Source: Shewanella glacialimarina (GTDB taxonomy: Bacteria > Pseudomonadota > Gammaproteobacteria > Enterobacterales > Shewanellaceae). From it: a DNA stretch of 64,000 nt. The first letter of the stretch is position 1; each line of letters starts with the position of its first letter. A program made the position numbers and the translations under genes. The notes beneath the pieces were generated by a model that saw nothing but the letters and a program-made list of their open reading frames with translations, had not been told where the DNA came from and did not search any database. Of the stretch, positions 47,041-59,596 are shown piece after piece. The stretch covers positions 1,488,001-1,552,000 of the forward strand of contig NZ_CP041216.1 of assembly GCF_020511155.1 (NCBI RefSeq), in the 5' to 3' direction.

Positions 47041-47595
47041 GTGAATAAAGCAGTTTTTCTTGACCGAGATGGTGTGATCAACAAAGATCATGGCTATGTA
47101 TATCAAACGGATGACTTTGAATATATTGAAGGTGTATTTGATGCCTGCCTCGCCTTGAAGAAAATGGGCTATAAACTTGTTGTTGTGACTAATCAGTCTG
47201 GTATTGCCCGGGGTATGTACAGTGAAGATGACTTTCATTTCTTAACTGAATGGATGGATTGGAACTTTGCTGATAAAGGTATCGAACTAGATGGTATTTA
47301 TTATTGCCCACATCATCCAGAAAAAGGCTTAGGTGAATACAAGCAAGATTGCGATTGCCGTAAACCAAAACCAGGTATGATGTTAGAGGCGGCTAAATTT
47401 TTAAAACTTGATTTAGCCAATTCAATTATGGTCGGTGACAAGGCTGATGATATCCGTGCTGCTAAAGCTGCGGGTATAGGTCACAGTATTTTAGTCAGAA
47501 GTGGTAAAAAGGTAGACGAAGCCGGAATTGATATAGCATCTATTGTAGTTGATAGCATTGCAGATGTGCCCGCTTTTGTAGAAACACTTAATTAG
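47041..47595 (+). CDS. gmhB: GmhB, D-glycero-beta-D-manno-heptose 1,7-bisphosphate 7-phosphatase
   Basis: 184 residues starting with GTG at 47041 after a GAGGA ribosome site. HAD phosphatase motif I FLDRDGVINKD (nucleophile Asp8), motif II VVTNQSG, and the zinc loop Cys89-x-His91 with Cys104-x-Cys106 (DCDCRKPKPG). It removes the 7-phosphate during ADP-heptose synthesis for the lipopolysaccharide inner core. It directly precedes an rrn operon, as gmhB does at rrnH in E. coli. Confidence 0.95.
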   Translation: MNKAVFLDRDGVINKDHGYVYQTDDFEYIEGVFDACLALKKMGYKLVVVTNQSGIARGMYSEDDFHFLTEWMDWNFADKGIELDGIYYCPHHPEKGLGEYKQDCDCRKPKPGMMLEAAKFLKLDLANSIMVGDKADDIRAAKAAGIGHSILVRSGKKVDEAGIDIASIVVDSIADVPAFVETLN

Positions 47596-47603
47596 TCCAG
47601 CCT

Positions 47604-47627
47604 AAAAAGGCCTTTTAGGCCTTTTTT
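47604..47627 (+). terminator. terminator after gmhB
   Basis: AAAAAGGCC (47604-47612), loop TTTTA, GGCCTTTTTT (47618-47627). Confidence 0.9.
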
Positions 47628-47700
47628 GATGGTTAAGTATACGCTTAGTTTAAAAAGTGTTCGGTTGGTTAGTTTTTTTGAAAGTTTTTGCAAAAAGGGG

Positions 47701-47728
47701 TTGCGGTAAAATCTACTATCCCTATAAT
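47701..47728 (+). promoter_or_regulatory. rrn P1-type promoter
   Basis: TTGCGG (47701-47706) and TATAAT (47723-47728) with 16-bp spacing, followed by a GC-rich discriminator (GCGCACC) typical of stringently controlled rRNA promoters. The AT-rich stretch 47648-47695 could supply an UP element and FIS sites. The leader runs about 280 nt to the 16S gene. Confidence 0.85.
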
Positions 47729-47775
47729 GCGCACCACTGACACGGAACACGGCGTCTAACGCAAGTTACCAGGTC

Positions 47776-47787
47776 CGCTCTTTAACA
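47776..47787 (+). promoter_or_regulatory. boxA antitermination site in the rrn leader
   Basis: CGCTCTTTAACA, one base from the E. coli boxA TGCTCTTTAACA. It recruits NusB/NusE to protect rRNA transcription from Rho. Confidence 0.85.
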
Positions 47788-48012
47788 ATTTATCAAGTAA
47801 TCTGTGTGGACATTCACAGGTATTGAGTTATTCGAAATTGTCTTCTGTTCTCCGGAATGTTGGCAATCAAAAAATTTAACTCGATGATGAGAATGTTCAT
47901 AGTAATATGAAACTACAGCAATGTAGTAAATAACTCGTTAGCTCTTATGAGCGAAGCGAATTATGACAGTAGAATTCATTGAGCCGTTCGACGTAGTCGA
48001 ACAAAAAAACTT

Positions 48013-49557
<1,545 letters not shown>

Positions 49558-49646
49558 CCTATACGACTAACTCAATACCTAAAAGTGCAGAGATGCATGT
49601 GAGTGTTCACACAGATTACTTGATAGAAAGAAAGAGAAATTACGTT

Positions 49647-49723
<77 letters not shown>

Positions 49724-49854
49724 AAATCTTTCCTTTCCTGCGTTGGAAAGTGACTCGTTTAGTGAGCTAAACGTCGCCACTTACCGCCTTGAATAGAAAC
49801 GATTTGGTATAATGCCTTCGTTGAAGGTGAACGTAAATTCTCACTGTATGTAAA

Positions 49855-49930
49855 GGGGTTATAGCTCAGCTGGGAGAGCGCCTGCCTTGCACGCAGGAGG
49901 TCTGCGGTTCGATCCCGCATAGCTCCACCA
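49855..49930 (+). tRNA. tRNA-Ala (UGC)
   Basis: 76 nt including encoded CCA. Anticodon stem-loop CCTGC-CTTGCAC-GCAGG gives UGC. The acceptor stem GGGGTTA / TAGCTCC contains the G3-U70 identity pair and a U5-G68 wobble. Second tRNA of the spacer. Confidence 0.97.
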
Positions 49931-50291
49931 TTCTCTTTAATGAGAAACATACATATTGGTCCGAGATGCCAAAGATAAACGAAATTTTATCTTTGGCTTT
50001 TTTAAGCCCGCTCTTTAACAATTTGGAAAGCTGATAGTACTAACTAAAGGCGCATGGATGATGATTCGTTGTCGTTTGTGTGATTAGGTTAGTGCGAAAA
50101 TAATATTGATGCGAAAGCATCAGTATCTTGAGTTCTCAAAACACTGTTTAAGTGTCTTGAATATTCTAAAAACTAAGGCGAGTCACACTTCCTGGTCGGG
50201 AGTGAGACAAGTAAAAACCAGCTAGTTGCGATACAGTCTGATTAGTTCATTCTCTTGTTTACAAGGGCAGTGAAACTCATTTGGGTTGTAT
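49931..50291 (+). other. tRNA-Ala to 23S spacer with second boxA
   Basis: 361 nt without a gene. A second boxA, CGCTCTTTAACA, lies at 50009-50020. The remaining sequence should fold with the region after the 23S gene into the RNase III processing stem. No ORF or further tRNA is visible. Confidence 0.75.
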
Positions 50292-53194
<2,903 letters not shown>

Positions 53195-53337
53195 ACAACC
53201 CAGATGGGTTTTACTGATACGACTTAGTATTAGAATGGGACGCTTAAATAGTGTGACGAGACTCAAACTCAGATAAAGTAATCAGCTTTCCGAATTATTA
53301 TTTAATGCTAGTTAAATGGCGTTAGATAAACAAAATT

Positions 53338-53457
53338 TGTCTGGAAACCATAGAGCTGTGGCACCACCTGATCCCATTCCGAACTCAGAAGTGAAACACA
53401 GTATCGCCGATGGTAGTGTGGGGTCTCCCCATGTGAGAGTAGGTCATTTCCAGGCGC
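53338..53457 (+). rRNA. rrf: 5S ribosomal RNA
   Basis: About 120 nt. Helix I is formed by TGTCTGGAA and TTCCAGGC; the conserved core CCGAACTCAGAAGTGAAAC and GATGGTAGTGTGGGG are present. Last gene of the rrn operon. Its 3' end is echoed five times in the next 650 bp. Confidence 0.96.
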
Positions 53458-53470
53458 CAAATAAAACAGC

Positions 53471-53500
53471 AAGGCCACTCTAATTGAGTGGCCTTTTTGT
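53471..53500 (+). terminator. rrn terminator directly after 5S
   Basis: AAGGCCACTC (53471-53480), loop TAATT, GAGTGGCCTT (53486-53495), then TTTGTTTTG. A near copy of this whole unit returns at 53972-54020. Confidence 0.88.
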
Positions 53501-53609
53501 TTTGTGTCGAAAAATTATTCTTGAGCATGAGTCAAACATAGTGTGGCCGATATGCCCATGTGAGAGTAGGTCACTTCCAGGCGCCTAATTTACTCGCAAG
53601 AGTAGTGAT

Positions 53610-53638
53610 AAGCCCGTTGCTAATGCAACGGGCTTTTT
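53610..53638 (+). terminator. type-B terminator hairpin, first copy
   Basis: AAGCCCGTTGC (53610-53620), loop TAAT, GCAACGGGCTT, T-run. Repeats with small changes at 53734-53763 and 53859-53888. Confidence 0.85.
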
Positions 53639-53976
53639 ACGTCTAAGATTTAAGCATGAAAGTCGTGTGGCCGATATGCCCATGTGAGAGTAGGTCATTT
53701 CCAGGCGCCTAATTTACTCGAAAGAGTAGTAATAAGCCCGTTGCTAACGTAACGGGCTTTTTTACGTCTAAGATTTAAGCATGAAAGTCGTGTGGCCGAT
53801 ATGCCCATGTGAGAGCAGGTCATTTCCAGGCGCCAAATTTACTCGCAAGAGTAGTGATAAGCCCGTTACTAACGTAACGGGCTTTTTTACGTTTGAGATT
53901 TGAGCATGTCATTTGAGCATAGTATTAGTGTGGCCGATATGCCCATGTGAGAGCAGGTCATTTCCAGGCGCCAAAT

Positions 53977-54017
53977 AAAACAGCAAGGCCACTCAAATTG
54001 AGTGGCCTTGCTGTTTT
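53977..54017 (+). terminator. type-A terminator hairpin, second copy
   Basis: An 18-bp perfect stem: AAAACAGCAAGGCCACTC (53977-53994), loop AAATT, then its exact complement to 54017. Confidence 0.88.
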
Positions 54018-54113
54018 GTGTCGAACAATTATTCTTAAGCATAAGTCATACAATTTACATTAAACATAGTGTGGCCGATATGCCCATGTGAGAGTAGATC
54101 ATTTCCAGGCGCT

Positions 54114-54153
54114 AAAAAGTAAGGCTACCTTAATCGGGTAGCCTTACTTTTTT
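54114..54153 (+). terminator. terminator closing the 5S-tail array
   Basis: AAAAAGTAAGGCTACC (54114-54129), loop TTAATCG, GGTAGCCTTACTTTTT (54137-54152). Unlike both types above, so it is probably the native end of the locus. Confidence 0.88.
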
Positions 54154-54222
54154 ATCTGGTTGAAATGTTTTTTGAACTAATGTGGCTTAATGAAGTTATA
54201 AGTCAATATGTAGCTTAAGGCG

Positions 54223-54843
54223 CTAAAGGGTATTCTGCTGAGCTTCAATTTCACTGGCACGAGTGAATCCGCTGTGCGTGTTAAGTTGTTTATAGTAGCG
54301 ATCGAGGTTTGGGTATTTAGCCAGTTCACCTCTTGCAGCTACCACTTCTATAACAAATGACATCATGATATCGGCGCCAGTAAGTTTATCGGCTACTAAA
54401 TAGCGCTTACCTTCTAAAGATGCATTTAAGTAACCGATTACTTTTGCGACTTCTATATCGGCGTAACCCGCTATGAAATTGGTTTGGCAGCCATCTTTTT
54501 CAACAAACAATCGAAGTAACAGAGGTAACATTGCAGAGCTTTCAGCGAAATGCAGCCACTGTATATAACTAACGTAATCAGTGCTATTTGATTCAGGTGC
54601 TAAGTGACTTGCATATTGATTAATTAAATACTCGGTTATGGCGCCTGATTCAGCAATGACTAGGCCATTGTGCTCAATGACTGGTGATTTACCTAATGGG
54701 TGAATTGCAGTTAATTCAGGTGGTGCTAGAAAGGTGACTTTGTCTCTTTGATAAGCTTTAACTTGGTAGGCTTGCCCTAGTTCTTCTAACAACCATAAAA
54801 TACGTTTCGAACGAGACTGATTGAGATGGTGTAGTGTGATCAT
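54223..54843 (-). CDS. Glutathione S-transferase family protein
   Basis: 206 residues. N-terminal thioredoxin fold with NQSRSKRILWLLEE at the active-site region and the glutathione-binding HPLGKSPVIEHNG and AESGAITEYL; C-terminal helical domain with a GADIMMSF N-capping-type motif. It should conjugate or reduce electrophiles with glutathione in the cytoplasm. The possible catalytic residue is a serine near 9-11. It neighbours a DJ-1-like protein and a TetR regulator, suggesting an electrophile-response cluster, but has no copy of the TAGAC operator upstream. Confidence 0.9.
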   Translation of the reverse strand: MITLHHLNQSRSKRILWLLEELGQAYQVKAYQRDKVTFLAPPELTAIHPLGKSPVIEHNGLVIAESGAITEYLINQYASHLAPESNSTDYVSYIQWLHFAESSAMLPLLLRLFVEKDGCQTNFIAGYADIEVAKVIGYLNASLEGKRYLVADKLTGADIMMSFVIEVVAARGELAKYPNLDRYYKQLNTHSGFTRASEIEAQQNTL

Positions 54844-55002
54844 AATAATCCCTTTACTGTCAGTTTGCCTTTAAAAGCGGGCAAGATAGAAGTTAATAAA
54901 TCTATTAACCAGATTTAACTAAGCTGAATCAAGATTAACTTGGTTTGAACCTAGGGTTAATTAGATAGATTGCCGTGGTTAGTATATTTTATTAGCCATA
55001 AT

Positions 55003-55040
55003 AATAACCCTAGCCATGTTTCAGTTTGGCTAGGGTTATT
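55003..55040. terminator. 14-bp inverted repeat, probable terminator of the DJ-1-like gene
   Basis: AATAACCCTAGCCA (55003-55016) and TGGCTAGGGTTATT (55027-55040). On the minus strand it follows the stop at 55121 by about 80 nt and is trailed by ATTATGG, so the T-run is weak. Confidence 0.6.
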
Positions 55041-55120
55041 GATTGGGTCTTTACGCCTTAAATAGTTTGGCCATTATGCCGCTATTTATGATCAATTAAA
55101 CCCAAAGGTGGCTTAAATAT

Positions 55121-55801
55121 TTATGCTTTAAGTAAGATTAGCATGGCTTGAGCAACCGCTTCTGATGAAGCCGGGTTTTGGCCAGTAACTAAGTTGCCAT
55201 CAACTTCAATATGGCTAGCCCAATCTGCACCTTTAGTGTAAATACCACCATTTTCTCTCAATATATCTTCAACTAAGTAGGGGACGATAGCCGTTAGTTG
55301 CACAGCATCTTCTTCGCTGTTAGTAAAACCTGTAACTTTTTTACCGTTAACTAAAAAGCTGCCATCGGCATTTTTTGCATGGCGTAATGCGCCTGATGCA
55401 TGACACACGAGACCCAATGGTTTACCTTGCTGGTAAGTCTGTTCAATTAAGGCAATCGAGTGTTTGTCTTCAGTTAAGTCCCAAAGTGGACCATGGCCGC
55501 CAGGGTAAAAGACAGCATCAAAGTCAGCTAAATTTATACTGTCAAGGCGTACTGTATTTGCGAGCTGTTTTTGAGCATCAGTATCGCTTTTGAAGCGTGC
55601 AGTTGTTGCTGTTTGGAAGTCTGCACCATCACTACTTGGATCTAAAGGTGGCTGACCACCTAAAGGGGAAGCTAACACTATCACTGCGTCATTATCAGCA
55701 AAATGATAATACGGTGAGGTAAATTCCTCTAGCCAAAAGCCTGTTTTGTTACCTGTGTCACCTAGTTTATCGTGTGAGGTTAATACCATTAAAATTTTCA
55801 T
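55121..55801 (-). CDS. DJ-1/PfpI superfamily protein (class I glutamine-amidotransferase-like)
   Basis: 226 residues from the ATG at 55801, chosen because AGGA lies 6 nt upstream; an ATG two codons earlier touches that site. The nucleophile elbow is Cys133 in GLVCHASGAL, with a glutamate in TGFWLEEF (25-26) and FYPGGHGPLWDL, as in Hsp31/glyoxalase-type members. These enzymes commonly detoxify methylglyoxal or repair glycated proteins; the precise activity is inferred. A TetR-type operator (55818-55832) lies just upstream, matching one before the TetR gene. Confidence 0.88.
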   Translation of the reverse strand: MKILMVLTSHDKLGDTGNKTGFWLEEFTSPYYHFADNDAVIVLASPLGGQPPLDPSSDGADFQTATTARFKSDTDAQKQLANTVRLDSINLADFDAVFYPGGHGPLWDLTEDKHSIALIEQTYQQGKPLGLVCHASGALRHAKNADGSFLVNGKKVTGFTNSEEDAVQLTAIVPYLVEDILRENGGIYTKGADWASHIEVDGNLVTGQNPASSEAVAQAMLILLKA

Positions 55802-55817
55802 CTGCATTCCTAATTAA

Positions 55818-55832
55818 TAGACTAGTCGTCTA
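55818..55832. promoter_or_regulatory. TetR-type operator before the DJ-1-like gene
   Basis: TAGACTAGTCGTCTA: TAGAC and GTCTA around a 5-nt centre. It differs by one base from the site at 56541-56555 before the TetR gene. Confidence 0.75.
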
Positions 55833-55935
55833 TTTTTTGGTTGTAAATATCCGCTCTAAAACGGTGAGGATGTACCTTAAATCGTATAGCATGTCGGTTT
55901 ACATAAATCTTTTTGAATCAATTAATCATCGCTGA

Positions 55936-56520
55936 CTATGGCTTTAAAAGTGATATAGTTATGTCCATTGCCTGCTTTAACCCTTTGTCATCTTTACTTA
56001 GTTTTGCCATTAAGCTTGCGCCGATCCACAAATTATAAAGCAGTTCAGCTGTCTCATCCGCACTGAGTTTTTTAATCGATTTATCTTCAATACCCGAGGT
56101 GATACAACCACTAATCGCCCCTTGTACCACTTGGGTGCCTTTTAATAATGCGACACGCATCGGCTCAGATAAATCAGCTACTTCGGCACTCAGTTTAACC
56201 ACTAAGCACTTTTGCGATGAACAGCTATCTGCCTGTGACGTCATCCAACCTTGCCAATATGCCATTAAGCGTTTTAATCCAGATTGAGCTTGGTTTCCAA
56301 ACAGGATGTGTAGACGTTGCTGATAATCATCAAAGTAATCTTCGATAAGCGCTTCACCAAATTGCTCTTTAGATTTGAAATAATGGTAAAATGAGCCTTT
56401 AGGGACTTCGGCATGTTTAAGGAGTTCAGACAATCCAACACTGACAAAGCCGCGTGCTGCGATCAATTGATAGCCGATATCTAAAATATGTTGGCGTGTA
56501 TCTTGGGTGCTTGTTTTCAT
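55936..56520 (-). CDS. TetR-family repressor
   Basis: 194 residues from the ATG at 56520; a GTG five codons upstream is also open. The N-terminal HTH (about 20-45: VGLSELLKHAEVPKGSFYHYF) is typical of the AcuR/NemR-like group; the C-terminal domain (TetR_C-like) contains cysteines (Cys98 and Cys103 in DSCSSQKC) that could sense electrophiles. It probably represses itself and the DJ-1-like gene through two matching operators. The regulator reads in the same direction as its target. Confidence 0.88.
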   Translation of the reverse strand: MKTSTQDTRQHILDIGYQLIAARGFVSVGLSELLKHAEVPKGSFYHYFKSKEQFGEALIEDYFDDYQQRLHILFGNQAQSGLKRLMAYWQGWMTSQADSCSSQKCLVVKLSAEVADLSEPMRVALLKGTQVVQGAISGCITSGIEDKSIKKLSADETAELLYNLWIGASLMAKLSKDDKGLKQAMDITISLLKP

Positions 56521-56540
56521 CCAGTGAGGATACACTCAAA

Positions 56541-56555
56541 TAGACCAGTCGTCTA
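56541..56555. promoter_or_regulatory. TetR-type operator before the TetR gene
   Basis: TAGACCAGTCGTCTA, 20 bp upstream of the start codon, in a position to block its own promoter. The half-sites resemble the E. coli NemR box TAGACC-N4-GGTCTA, with different spacing. Confidence 0.75.
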
Positions 56556-57220
56556 GTGGGTGTCTTATGACTTTCAATTCGTTCTTATTTCAAATCTGGC
56601 TATCCTTTTTTGTTATCAACTAATATTGGGCTGATGAGCATCTGAATTTATAGTATTTTCTTAATATTAATTTTTGCCTGTAAAAAATCTTCTAGGATTA
56701 ATTTATTAATATCATCGCACGATCTATGCTTAAAAGGCATTCCGAATAATATTACAACTCAGTTTTTGATGGGTTAACTGCTAATGTCAAAGCACTGTCA
56801 AAAGGTGTTTAGTTGTCGGCTTTGCTCAGATTAACGACTTGGATCCCTCTCAACTGGGATTATATGACTTGCATTTGCGCTATAAAATTGTCAAAGCGAG
56901 TGACTTAAATGTCTAGATGGTCTTTATCTTGGCTAGTTTGAGGATGGCAATTGGGCTAATGCAAAAAATAAGCTGGTCATTTCTCTTGCAAATATAACTT
57001 CGATGTTGCGTGACACAACTTACCCCACTCTATATATGAGGTGGGTTATAAAATCGAGTCAGATTAATCGCTCTTTTCAGCGTTTTTTATCATATTTAAG
57101 ATGTTTACTCGCTCATAGAGTGACTTTTGTTTAGAATGTTTGTCCTCATCATCCTTTGGCCATTTGCTAATTGGAACTGAATCACACTGAGGTGGACTGT
57201 TTTTCTGCCTAGGAGCTTTA
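56556..57220. other. 665-bp region without an intact gene
   Basis: Contains a 41-codon open stretch (56794-56916) ending in DLDPSQLGLYDLHLRYKIVK that looks protein-like but has no start codon or ribosome site; it may be a gene remnant. A CCCAC/GTGGG hairpin lies near 57026-57053. Otherwise AT-rich, with no RNA gene I recognise. The last part should hold the promoter of the next gene. Confidence 0.4.
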
Positions 57221-58093
57221 ATGCAACTGTTTGTAAAAGATTTAACCGTAATCGACTTCTCTTATCTTTGTCCTATACGCGGTATGATCGGCGAAAGCTG
57301 GATTGTTGATGTGCTGCTTGACGGCGGGCTAGACGAGCAAAATATGGTGCTTGATTTTTCTAAAGTCAAAAAAACCATTAAGAATACTATTGATGATGTT
57401 GCCGACCATCGTTTGCTGATCCCAACGGCATGTAGCCAAGTAAGATGGCAACAGCAGGGTGACAGAGTGTGGATGGATTTTGCTAGTCAAAAAGGCAATA
57501 TTCATTTAGCTTGCCCATCACAAGCATTCGCGTTAATACCTACAGAAGTCATCGACTTTGAAAGTGTGAACGACTTTTTACAAAAAGCCCTTCGCGAAGC
57601 CTTACCTGACAATGTCCAAGATATTAGCATTACATTACGTAATGAAGTACTGACGACGCCTTATTATCATTACAGCCATGGCTTGCGTAAACATGATGGT
57701 AATTGTCAGCGCATTGCTCATGGTCATCGCAGCCCAGTAACCGTATTTGAAAATGGCATAGCAGCGCCCAAATGGGACGAGTATTGGGCCGAGCGTTGGC
57801 ATGATGCTTATTTAGGCACAGAAGAGGATATAGTTCCTGTCGCGGATCTGCAATTATCTAAACAAGCTAATGTCAGTGATGATACCCATTATGGTTTTCA
57901 CTATGTTGCTCCGCAGGGAGATTTCCAGCTAGCCATGCCTAAAAATTGCTGCGATATTATTCCCCATGACACTACAGTAGAGTTACTGGCTGATTATATG
58001 GCAGTCACTTTGGCGGCAAAAGTGCCTGAAAGCCATTTTAAAGTGATTGCCTATGAAGGCATTGGCAAAGGGGCTATTGCGGTAAGAGGATAG
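57221..58093 (+). CDS. Double-domain 6-pyruvoyl-tetrahydropterin synthase (PTPS/QueD) family protein
   Basis: 290 residues, about twice the length of QueD (121). The second half has a PTPS zinc site: His153 (YSHGL), then Cys162 and HGH at 167-169 (NCQRIAHGHRSPV), with a C-terminal Glu (AYEGIGKG, 279). The first half has the pterin-binding and catalytic-type region MVLDFSKVKKTI and DDVADHRLLI, but its expected zinc ligands are replaced (FSYLCPIRGMIGESW). So each half keeps a different part of the site. Substrate unknown; no queuosine genes are adjacent. An AGGAGC ribosome site precedes the ATG. Confidence 0.8.
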   Translation: MQLFVKDLTVIDFSYLCPIRGMIGESWIVDVLLDGGLDEQNMVLDFSKVKKTIKNTIDDVADHRLLIPTACSQVRWQQQGDRVWMDFASQKGNIHLACPSQAFALIPTEVIDFESVNDFLQKALREALPDNVQDISITLRNEVLTTPYYHYSHGLRKHDGNCQRIAHGHRSPVTVFENGIAAPKWDEYWAERWHDAYLGTEEDIVPVADLQLSKQANVSDDTHYGFHYVAPQGDFQLAMPKNCCDIIPHDTTVELLADYMAVTLAAKVPESHFKVIAYEGIGKGAIAVRG

Positions 58094-58203
58094 GGCTGAA
58101 CAATAGTCTGAGTAATAGTCTGAACAAAATAGATAGAAACGAAAAAGTCATTGTCGTTTATTGAATTGCTATTAGTTATTGTGAGTTTTAGGGGAACAAG
58201 GAA

Positions 58204-59061
58204 TTGAGTTATTTGAAATTGTCAGTGGTAGCTTACAGTGCTTTATTATCGAGTGTGCTTATATCTCCAGCTAGCGCTGAAATTACCTTCCAAGGTCAAT
58301 TTGAACAGGGCGCATTAGTGCGCGGTACTGTGCCAGTGGGCAGCAGCATTAAACTTAATGGTGGCGCCGTAAAAGTCACCCCTAAAGGGCAATTTGCTAT
58401 TGGATTTGACCGCGATGCTAAAACCGAGCAAATGTTGGAGGTAACCTACCCAACTGGGTTAACTGAGCTTAAGCCTATTAAGGTTACCAGTCGCGAATAT
58501 AAAATTGATCGTGTGACTGGGATCAGTACCACAATTATGAAGCCTGATCCTGTTGCACAAAAACGAGCCGCTGAAGACAGTAAGCAAACCTATGCCGCGC
58601 GTGAGACATTTATTGAACAATACGCTTTTATGCAGGATTTTATTTGGCCAGTTACGGGGCGGATTTCTGGCGTATATGGCAGTCAGCGTGTGTATAACGA
58701 TGTACCAGGTAACCCGCACTTTGGTGTCGATGTCGCTAGACCAACGGGTACGGTCGTCGTGTCTCCAGCTGACGGTGTGATTACCTTAGCGGTACCAGAC
58801 ATGTTTTACTCGGGTGGGACATTAATTATTGACCACGGTTATGGTGTTAGTTCGACATTTTTACATTTAAGTAAGTTATATCCAAAGGTTGGTGATAAAG
58901 TGACTCAAGGCCAAAAGCTGGCTGAAATAGGCGCAACAGGCCGTGTAACTGGGCCACATTTAGACTGGCGTTTGAACTGGTTTCAAATGCGTTTAGATCC
59001 TGTGTCTATCGTGCCATCTATGTCGAGTGTGTTAGCGGCGGAAAAAACCGCTAAAAAATAG
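58204..59061 (+). CDS. M23 (LytM-type) zinc metallopeptidase
   Basis: 285 residues. The start is TTG at 58204 after AAGGAA. Signal peptide about 1-25 (ASA-E). An N-terminal beta-rich domain (about 26-95) precedes the LytM domain. Zinc ligands His172 and Asp176 (HFGVD) and His252 (PHLDW), with catalytic-type His221 (FLHLS), are all present, so it should be an active peptidoglycan endopeptidase in the periplasm. It lies 110 bp after the PTPS-family gene and has its own terminator. Confidence 0.92.
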   Translation: MSYLKLSVVAYSALLSSVLISPASAEITFQGQFEQGALVRGTVPVGSSIKLNGGAVKVTPKGQFAIGFDRDAKTEQMLEVTYPTGLTELKPIKVTSREYKIDRVTGISTTIMKPDPVAQKRAAEDSKQTYAARETFIEQYAFMQDFIWPVTGRISGVYGSQRVYNDVPGNPHFGVDVARPTGTVVVSPADGVITLAVPDMFYSGGTLIIDHGYGVSSTFLHLSKLYPKVGDKVTQGQKLAEIGATGRVTGPHLDWRLNWFQMRLDPVSIVPSMSSVLAAEKTAKK

Positions 59062-59099
59062 CGGTTTGATTGCGTAGACTTCAAGAATTAGATTGATAT

Positions 59100-59130
59100 A
59101 AAGGAGAACATAGATGTTCTCCTTTTTTAT
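59100..59130 (+). terminator. terminator after the M23 peptidase gene
   Basis: AAGGAGAACAT (59101-59111), 2-nt apex, ATGTTCTCCTT (59114-59124), then TTTTATTC. Confidence 0.88.
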
Positions 59131-59167
59131 TCAATGTTAAACAATAATATTTGAAAGGATTCAATAT

Positions 59168-59569
59168 ATGATCAATAAAATTGGTAACACTGAGATTCTG
59201 CTAAAACACAAAGCCACATGTCATTGTGGGTCTGTCGAATTAGTACTGACATTACCCAATGGAATAGAAAAGCCAAGGCGTTGTGATTGTTCTATGTGCC
59301 GAAGGCGAGGGACGATAGTGGCTTCAGTTCAGCTTGATGGTATTGAGATAGTCAGCGGCCAAGAGGCACTTAAACTCTATCAATTTAATACCAATACAGC
59401 CAAACACTTCTTCTGCTCAAATTGTGGCATTTATACTCACCATCAACGACGTTCAAACCCATCTGAGTATGGTTATAACGTGGGATGTTTAGAGGGGGTT
59501 AATCCCTTTGAACTTGAGAATATTGTGACTCTTGATGGTATCAATCATCCTGCGGATAACAATACATAA
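59168..59569 (+). CDS. GFA-family (CENP-V/GFA domain) zinc protein
   Basis: 133 residues. The seven-cysteine pattern of glutathione-dependent formaldehyde-activating family proteins is present: CHCGSVEL, RCDCSMCRRRG, and FFCSNCGIYTHH. These fold around zinc; most members have no proven activity with formaldehyde. Cytoplasmic, no signal. It stands alone after the M23 terminator and converges on yecM. Confidence 0.88.
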   Translation: MINKIGNTEILLKHKATCHCGSVELVLTLPNGIEKPRRCDCSMCRRRGTIVASVQLDGIEIVSGQEALKLYQFNTNTAKHFFCSNCGIYTHHQRRSNPSEYGYNVGCLEGVNPFELENIVTLDGINHPADNNT

Positions 59570-59596
59570 TTATTTATCAATGACCGTAAATCTTTA

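Larger units (their letters stand above)
53541..54112 (+). repeat. Array of five truncated 5S 3'-end copies with intervening terminator units
   Basis: Copies of 44 bp start at 53541, 53665, 53790, 53928 and 54069, each running from GTGTGG to CCAGGCGC. The last 30 bases match the end of the intact 5S gene except for single changes: ACTTCC in copy 1, GAGCAGG in copies 3 and 4, GTAGATC in copy 5. In all five, GGTCTC of the 5S gene is replaced by CCGATATG, so they descend from one altered copy. The units between are of two kinds: three of type B (TTTACTCG...GCCCGTT hairpin) after copies 1-3, and one of type A (GGCCACTC hairpin) after copy 4, as after the intact 5S. The period is about 125, 125, 138 and 141 bp. 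None can fold as full 5S rRNA because the 5' two thirds are missing. Confidence 0.93.

Noticed and set aside
49789..49813. TTGAAT and TATAAT between the two tRNA genes as a promoter for tRNA-Ala
   Set aside because: The spacing is only 13 bp, too short for sigma-70, although the TATAAT itself is perfect.
49759..49950. Minus-strand ORF across tRNA-Ala
   Set aside because: It is the reverse complement of the tRNA gene and spacer; resemblance to database proteins of this type usually reflects mis-annotated tRNA antisense.
53541..54112. Regularly spaced repeats resembling a CRISPR array
   Set aside because: Repeat units are identical to the 5S rRNA 3' end, the spacers are long (about 80-97 bp), related to each other and contain terminators, and no cas genes are near.
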